From JANXLS01 sp035308565 (GTDB lineage Bacteria; Planctomycetota; SZUA-567; H5-PLA8), in NCBI GenBank assembly GCA_035308565.1, contig DATGGK010000074.1:38159-102158 (forward strand): DNA of 64,000 nt. Direction: 5' to 3'. This document shows, in pieces, positions 60,309 to 64,000 of this stretch. The translations under genes were made by a program, and so were the position numbers. The notes beneath the pieces are model-generated. The model did not search any database. It was given only the letters and a program-made list of their open reading frames with translations, and had not been told where the DNA came from. Positions within the stretch are counted from its first letter, which is position 1. Each line of letters begins with the position of its first letter.

Positions 60309-62267
60309 ATGCGCATCCTCGAATTAATTGCAGTGCCTTGCGTGTGCCTGATTGCAGCGGCCGCGGCGGCTGAAGAATCCGCCACCGATCTCGAAGCGAA
60401 GGGAATCGCAGCGCTCAAGCAATCACAGGACGAACCCGACGTCATCCTGACTGCGGCGATCAATTTTGGCAAAGCCGCTGCCGCATATGAACAGGCCAAA
60501 GACGACGCCAAGGCTGTCGAGATGAATTCCTTCTTGTATTGGTGCAAGAAAAGAATGACGCTTCAGCAAATGGACGCCTTCTTAAAGGGCGGCGATGTTG
60601 TGTCAATCGCAGTTGCGAAACGCATGGAAACCGTTGTGAAAACGATTCCCCCGCCCGACGAAGCGCAGACGTACTTCGACCGGGCTGAGGCCTACGCAAA
60701 GGAGAATCCGAACGAGCATCTTTTGATCGCGATTCGTTTCTTCGAAGTCGCAGATCGCTTTAAGGGCACCAATGTCAGCATCAACGCGCAGGACAGAAGT
60801 TTGAAGGAGCAACAGATTTCGCTCTCTTCTGGGGGAAAAGTTCCACCCGTTCAGCTTCCGGCCTCTAAACCGAGCGTTCCCGCGGGCCGACAGCCGATTC
60901 CCGCGGCTGCGGCCGTTGCCACGGCACAAAAACATATCCGCGAAGTTTTCAAAAACGAGTTCGCGGCGACTGCAACGGCCGATGTCAAACGATCGCTTCC
61001 GGCTAAACTGCTTGAACAAGTCGCCGGAGAAGCAGATTCAGGCGCCCGATACGCGCTCATTCGTGAGGCGCTTGAGGCTGCGATTCGCAATGCAGACGCG
61101 GCAAGCGCGGGAAATGCCGTGGATGTGCTCGGCAAATTCTACGAAGTCGATCCAACCGAGGAAAACTTGGCCGCATTGGGACGATTGTCGCCTGCGAGAG
61201 GGGATGCCGCGCAGGCCTCCGCCCTCATCGGTGAATTGCAGCGTGCGGCTGAACGAGCATTAGACGCCGACGCATATTCGAAGTTGCCGAAGTTTAGCGC
61301 ACTTGCAAAAGGGATTGCCGGACGCATTGGAAACAAGCATCTCTCGGATGAACTCCAAGCTTGGGCAAAGGACTTGGACGATGTATCGAAAGAGTGGTCT
61401 TCAACTGAGAAGGCCGCTGCAAAGCTCGCGGCGTCCCCCAACGACGCCGCGGCAAACTTTACGCTCGGCAGGTTCTATCTTTTCTATCGGAATGATTTAG
61501 AGCGCAGCCTCCCCGCGTTGGCACGGGGAAGCGACGAGAAATTGAAGAGCATTGCGCTCCATGAATTAGCCCGCCCTCAGGAATCCGCACCAATGACCGC
61601 GCTCGGCGATGAGTGGGCAGCTTATGGGGAAAAACAGCGCGACCCGTTTAGGCTCCGTGCGCTGAATCGCGCAATTGCATGGTATCGAAAGGCGTTGCCC
61701 GACATTTCAGGACTGGAGAAGTCGCGCGTGGAAAAACGTTTGGAGGAATTGGATGCGGCAGCCGTTGGAGCCGTTACTGCCGCTGAAAGCGGTACGGGGA
61801 AACCATCGTTGCGTCTTCGCAGGCGCGTTCCGGTTCAAGTTGAATTCGTTGCATGCGCGGACGACGAGGCCGATATTTATATCAATGGGAAATCCATTCT
61901 TCACGCCGGTTTTCAAGGTACAGCGAGCGCGACGTGCGAGCTCCAGTTAGGCGATATTATCTCGGTCAAAGTTACAGATTTCGGCGAAGGCTACGGGTTT
62001 GCTTGCGTAATTAAGACGCGCTTTGGAGTCTCAATTCGCACCAACAAAAACGATTGGCGTTCCTATATTCCTGAAAGTAAGGATACTTGGTGGAATATTC
62101 CGGATGCAAATGCAGCAAAAAAGGTTGAGGCGCGTACCTCGAGCACCGGGACGAAGGTGAATAGAAGCTCGGGACTTCAATGTGAGCCTATTTGGCCAGC
62201 AGGGATTGGCGGGAAGACTACCGGATATCTCTATTTTGTTGTTGCTGAGGATTCATTTACGCCGTAG
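60309..62267 (+). CDS. Exported protein with TPR-like helical repeats
   Basis: A 652-residue protein from 60309 (signal ILELIAVPCVCLIAAAAAA); an ATG ten codons upstream is also in frame. Residues 20-150 and 200-480 are Ala-rich helical repeats of TPR/SEL type (AINFGKAAAAYEQAKDDAKA, AAANFTLGRFYLFYRNDLER), and the last 130 residues form a beta-rich domain (ADIYINGKSILHAGFQG, WRSYIPESKDTWWNIPD). Similar proteins are common and uncharacterised in planctomycetes. No catalytic motif seen. Confidence 0.78.
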   Translation: MRILELIAVPCVCLIAAAAAAEESATDLEAKGIAALKQSQDEPDVILTAAINFGKAAAAYEQAKDDAKAVEMNSFLYWCKKRMTLQQMDAFLKGGDVVSIAVAKRMETVVKTIPPPDEAQTYFDRAEAYAKENPNEHLLIAIRFFEVADRFKGTNVSINAQDRSLKEQQISLSSGGKVPPVQLPASKPSVPAGRQPIPAAAAVATAQKHIREVFKNEFAATATADVKRSLPAKLLEQVAGEADSGARYALIREALEAAIRNADAASAGNAVDVLGKFYEVDPTEENLAALGRLSPARGDAAQASALIGELQRAAERALDADAYSKLPKFSALAKGIAGRIGNKHLSDELQAWAKDLDDVSKEWSSTEKAAAKLAASPNDAAANFTLGRFYLFYRNDLERSLPALARGSDEKLKSIALHELARPQESAPMTALGDEWAAYGEKQRDPFRLRALNRAIAWYRKALPDISGLEKSRVEKRLEELDAAAVGAVTAAESGTGKPSLRLRRRVPVQVEFVACADDEADIYINGKSILHAGFQGTASATCELQLGDIISVKVTDFGEGYGFACVIKTRFGVSIRTNKNDWRSYIPESKDTWWNIPDANAAKKVEARTSSTGTKVNRSSGLQCEPIWPAGIGGKTTGYLYFVVAEDSFTP

Positions 62268-62443
62268 TCGGCGAAAATGAGATATGCGGACGGGCACGAC
62301 GTTCCTTGGGGAGGACGTGCAGGAAACTGTTCGCGAATAATTTCGTGCACGTCCCCGTTATTTGTAAGGACTGTAAGATTCTAAAAGCCGCGCCTAGCGA
62401 CAAGCCTGCGCCGAGGTGAATTATCCAGAAATGGAATTCTGTC

Positions 62444-62992
62444 ATGCGTTTTCGTTACAGTTTGTCAACGTTATTATTGCTATGCATCGCCCTAGGGAGC
62501 GCTATTGGATTATGGATAAATAGAAATGCATGGCAAAAAGTGTGTGATATAAAAGAATCGTTCGCGAGCAATGAATTGTATAATGCATTGGATGCAAAAT
62601 ATCCTTGGTGGAGAGACGAGGTCTCTCAAGACGTTGAATTCTGGAAATATCCAAAGCAAATATCAACAAAAGAAACGTGTGCAGTAAATGAATGTCTATA
62701 CCAAAACGAAAGCACGATGTCAATATTGATCTGTCAATGCAATGAGAGGGGCAACGATATCGTCATTAAGGAAATAATACCTTTTGAGGGGAAGGGGGTT
62801 TTTTCAGAATTCTCTCCGGATAAATCGTTTTTGATACTTTCAACCGCCGAGCATACTACTGTTTATCGAAGGGGTCGAGAATACGGCTATGTCGCATTTC
62901 TGCGATTGCCTTTATTTTGGATATTCGCTTTATCGATGGTATCGCTGCTCTTGACTAATGTTGCCGGAAAAGTGAAGTCAATTAGAAAATAG
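62444..62992 (+). CDS. AT-rich orphan membrane protein
   Basis: A 182-residue protein with the anchor RFRYSLSTLLLLCIALGSAIG and a second membrane segment (LPLFWIFALSMVSLLLTN). The domain between has four Cys (CDIKES, CAVNECLY, CQCNE) and is probably outside. Base composition is clearly more AT-rich than that of its neighbours, so it may be acquired or fast-evolving. No family recognised. Confidence 0.68.
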   Translation: MRFRYSLSTLLLLCIALGSAIGLWINRNAWQKVCDIKESFASNELYNALDAKYPWWRDEVSQDVEFWKYPKQISTKETCAVNECLYQNESTMSILICQCNERGNDIVIKEIIPFEGKGVFSEFSPDKSFLILSTAEHTTVYRRGREYGYVAFLRLPLFWIFALSMVSLLLTNVAGKVKSIRK

Positions 62993-63023
62993 CCGAGATC
63001 ACGAAAAAATCGGGGACAGACCG

Positions 63024-63129
63024 GAATGGCACATACTTAAGGACTCTGCACATGTGCTTTTAGTCAGGCCACACGAATGGACTGCGGTCGAAATACACGT
63101 GTGCAAAATGCTTAAGTATGCGCCATTCG
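63024..63129. mobile_element. 106-bp MITE-like element, copy 1
   Basis: Identical over 106 bases to 63894-63999. Ends are inverted: GAATGGCACATACTTAAG and CTTAAGTATGCGCCATTC, one mismatch in 18. A second nested pair, GCACATGTG and CACGTGTGC, lies inside, so the transcript or single strand could form a long cruciform. No ORF inside. Confidence 0.9.
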
Positions 63130-63197
63130 TGCGCGTCCCCGAAACTCTAATAAATAGGGCTGTCCATATTTATCTAACAAACAAGGATAGCGCCTAA

Positions 63198-63488
63198 TTA
63201 TAAATAGGCGCTGTCCCTATTTATCCAAATTACAATAATCGCGAAAATCACATCAATTAAAATCAGCGGATGAATAGCGAACGTTTCTTCTTTATGCCAT
63301 TGATCCACTTTATGGTGCTCAAGTGCCACAAATGGAAATCCATGGGCGCACCCGGGGCCGAATCCACCTTCAAAGACGCTGATTCCCCCGATGAAATTCA
63401 GCCACATCAACCCCCCCGCGACAAACATCAGCACGATGGCCGTCGAGAGATGAATCTGAAAGCGCGCGCGGCGCGGAGGATTTGGCAT
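63198..63488 (-). CDS. Small membrane protein with planctomycete-type anchor
   Basis: A 96-residue protein with anchor ARFQIHLSTAIVLMFVAGGL and a second helix (LILIDVIFAIIVIWI); a loop of about 40 residues with Gly/His lies between. The stop codon and last codons fall in a hairpin GCGCCTA/TAGGCGC (63190-63211), a possible terminator. Three bases separate it from the upstream gene, so the two form a pair. Confidence 0.68.
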   Translation of the reverse strand: MPNPPRRARFQIHLSTAIVLMFVAGGLMWLNFIGGISVFEGGFGPGCAHGFPFVALEHHKVDQWHKEETFAIHPLILIDVIFAIIVIWINRDSAYL

Positions 63489-63491
63489 GAC

Positions 63492-63806
63492 TTAAGTCCT
63501 CTTCCGCGCCGCGCGGCGGACAACAGGTTTGAACCAACTTAGAAGTTTGTCATCGTCCCATGTATGCTGCCTGCCATTAGGTTGACGAAGCCGTACTACA
63601 TTGGGTTCGCTGGGGTTTCCCGTCAGCACTCGCCAAATCTCGCCAATCCGATGAGTACGGGTTATACGACCTTTATGGTCGCGGACGGCCAGTACTCGCT
63701 TGAGCCTAACCTCTGTTCCGGCACAAACACCACACCGATATTCCGTTAGAGTCATTGCCACTGCCGGGATGAACTTGATATCTATCTGTTCTTTCTTCTT
63801 TGCCAT
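63492..63806 (-). CDS. Small basic protein of unknown function
   Basis: A 104-residue soluble protein with one CGVC pair, many Arg/Lys residues (RLKRVLAVRDHKGRITR) and a basic tail (RRAARKRT). It resembles a small nucleic-acid-binding protein but has no recognised domain. Co-directional with and three bases before the membrane protein gene; the pair is flanked by the 106-bp elements. Confidence 0.6.
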   Translation of the reverse strand: MAKKKEQIDIKFIPAVAMTLTEYRCGVCAGTEVRLKRVLAVRDHKGRITRTHRIGEIWRVLTGNPSEPNVVRLRQPNGRQHTWDDDKLLSWFKPVVRRAARKRT

Positions 63807-63893
63807 GCGTCACGCTCCTTCCGCGCCGCGCGACGGCGGATCAGCCATTCGCACGACAGCCAGGCCGAAAATAGAGCAAATGGGGACAATCAC

Positions 63894-63999
63894 GAATGGC
63901 ACATACTTAAGGACTCTGCACATGTGCTTTTAGTCAGGCCACACGAATGGACTGCGGTCGAAATACACGTGTGCAAAATGCTTAAGTATGCGCCATTCG
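63894..63999. mobile_element. 106-bp MITE-like element, copy 2
   Basis: Identical direct copy of 63024-63129, here with an extra matching C at the left end that lengthens the inverted ends to 19 bases. It is cut off one base before the window end. Confidence 0.9.
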
Positions 64000-64000
64000 G

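Noticed and set aside
63024..63999. 106-bp elements as integron attC sites
   Set aside because: No GTTRRRY/RYYYAAC core pair at the ends, no integrase seen, and the copies are identical, whereas attC sites vary.

Overview
The window is GC-rich bacterial chromosome, most likely from a member of the Planctomycetota. This is an inference: four otherwise unrelated proteins start with the short membrane anchor R-F-x-(F/Y)-S-L-S-T-L-L seen often in that phylum, and there is a membrane-anchored Ser/Thr kinase, PQQ-propeller, DUF4058 and Uma2 proteins and a very high load of dispersed palindromes. Verrucomicrobiota or a related phylum cannot be excluded. I saw no rRNA, tRNA or CRISPR array.

Layout. 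1-12 kb: end of a secreted beta-rich protein, a Ser/Thr kinase, a zinc-ribbon membrane protein, glycerate kinase, murQ, comEC and a giant PKD-repeat protein with a one-domain partner. 11.5-21.7 kb: zinc-ribbon proteins (one with a CD225/dispanin-like membrane region), a group II intron RT scrap, a PQQ propeller, moaD - membrane propeller - moaE, a peroxiredoxin, Uma2, MoxR ATPase, a LysM protein, a LolA-like protein, a LOG-family enzyme and a HAD phosphatase. 21.8-26.2 kb: a four-part megaenzyme (fatty acyl reductase, AMP-ligase, carrier protein, acyltransferase). 26.4-36 kb: a lipoprotein, an EVE protein, a long PrkA-like ATPase, DUF502, and a complete branched-chain amino-acid ABC transporter (livFGMHK). 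36.3-45.4 kb: a plus-strand run holding the PrkA - DUF444 (YeaH) - SpoVR stress triad, with DUF4058, two Uma2 paralogues, a sulfite-oxidase-like Moco enzyme and several tiny membrane proteins between, many joined by ATGA overlaps. 45.4-57.8 kb: a compact minus-strand type IV pilus/type II secretion operon (secretin, PilP/GspC-like, PilC, PilB, PilT, PilO-, PilM/N-like and four prepilins). 58.2-64 kb: bioB, then orphan membrane proteins in a repeat-rich, partly AT-rich segment.

Functional links. The pilus operon together with comEC could form a DNA-uptake machine. moaD/moaE would supply cofactor to the sulfite-oxidase-like enzyme. The two PrkA-type ATPases bracket the liv transporter on opposite strands.

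The most unusual signal is in the repeats. (1) Nearly every short gene junction of a certain kind is filled by a degenerate tandem array with a 7-bp period, each junction having its own unit, and several genes end or begin inside the array. (2) At least ten families of palindromic REP-like elements are scattered through the window, and many lie in frame inside genes (murQ, glycerate kinase, pilT, a PilM-like protein, a prepilin leader, livG, the megaenzyme), like the Rickettsia palindromic elements. (3) An identical 106-bp element with terminal inverted repeats flanks a two-gene segment at the right end.
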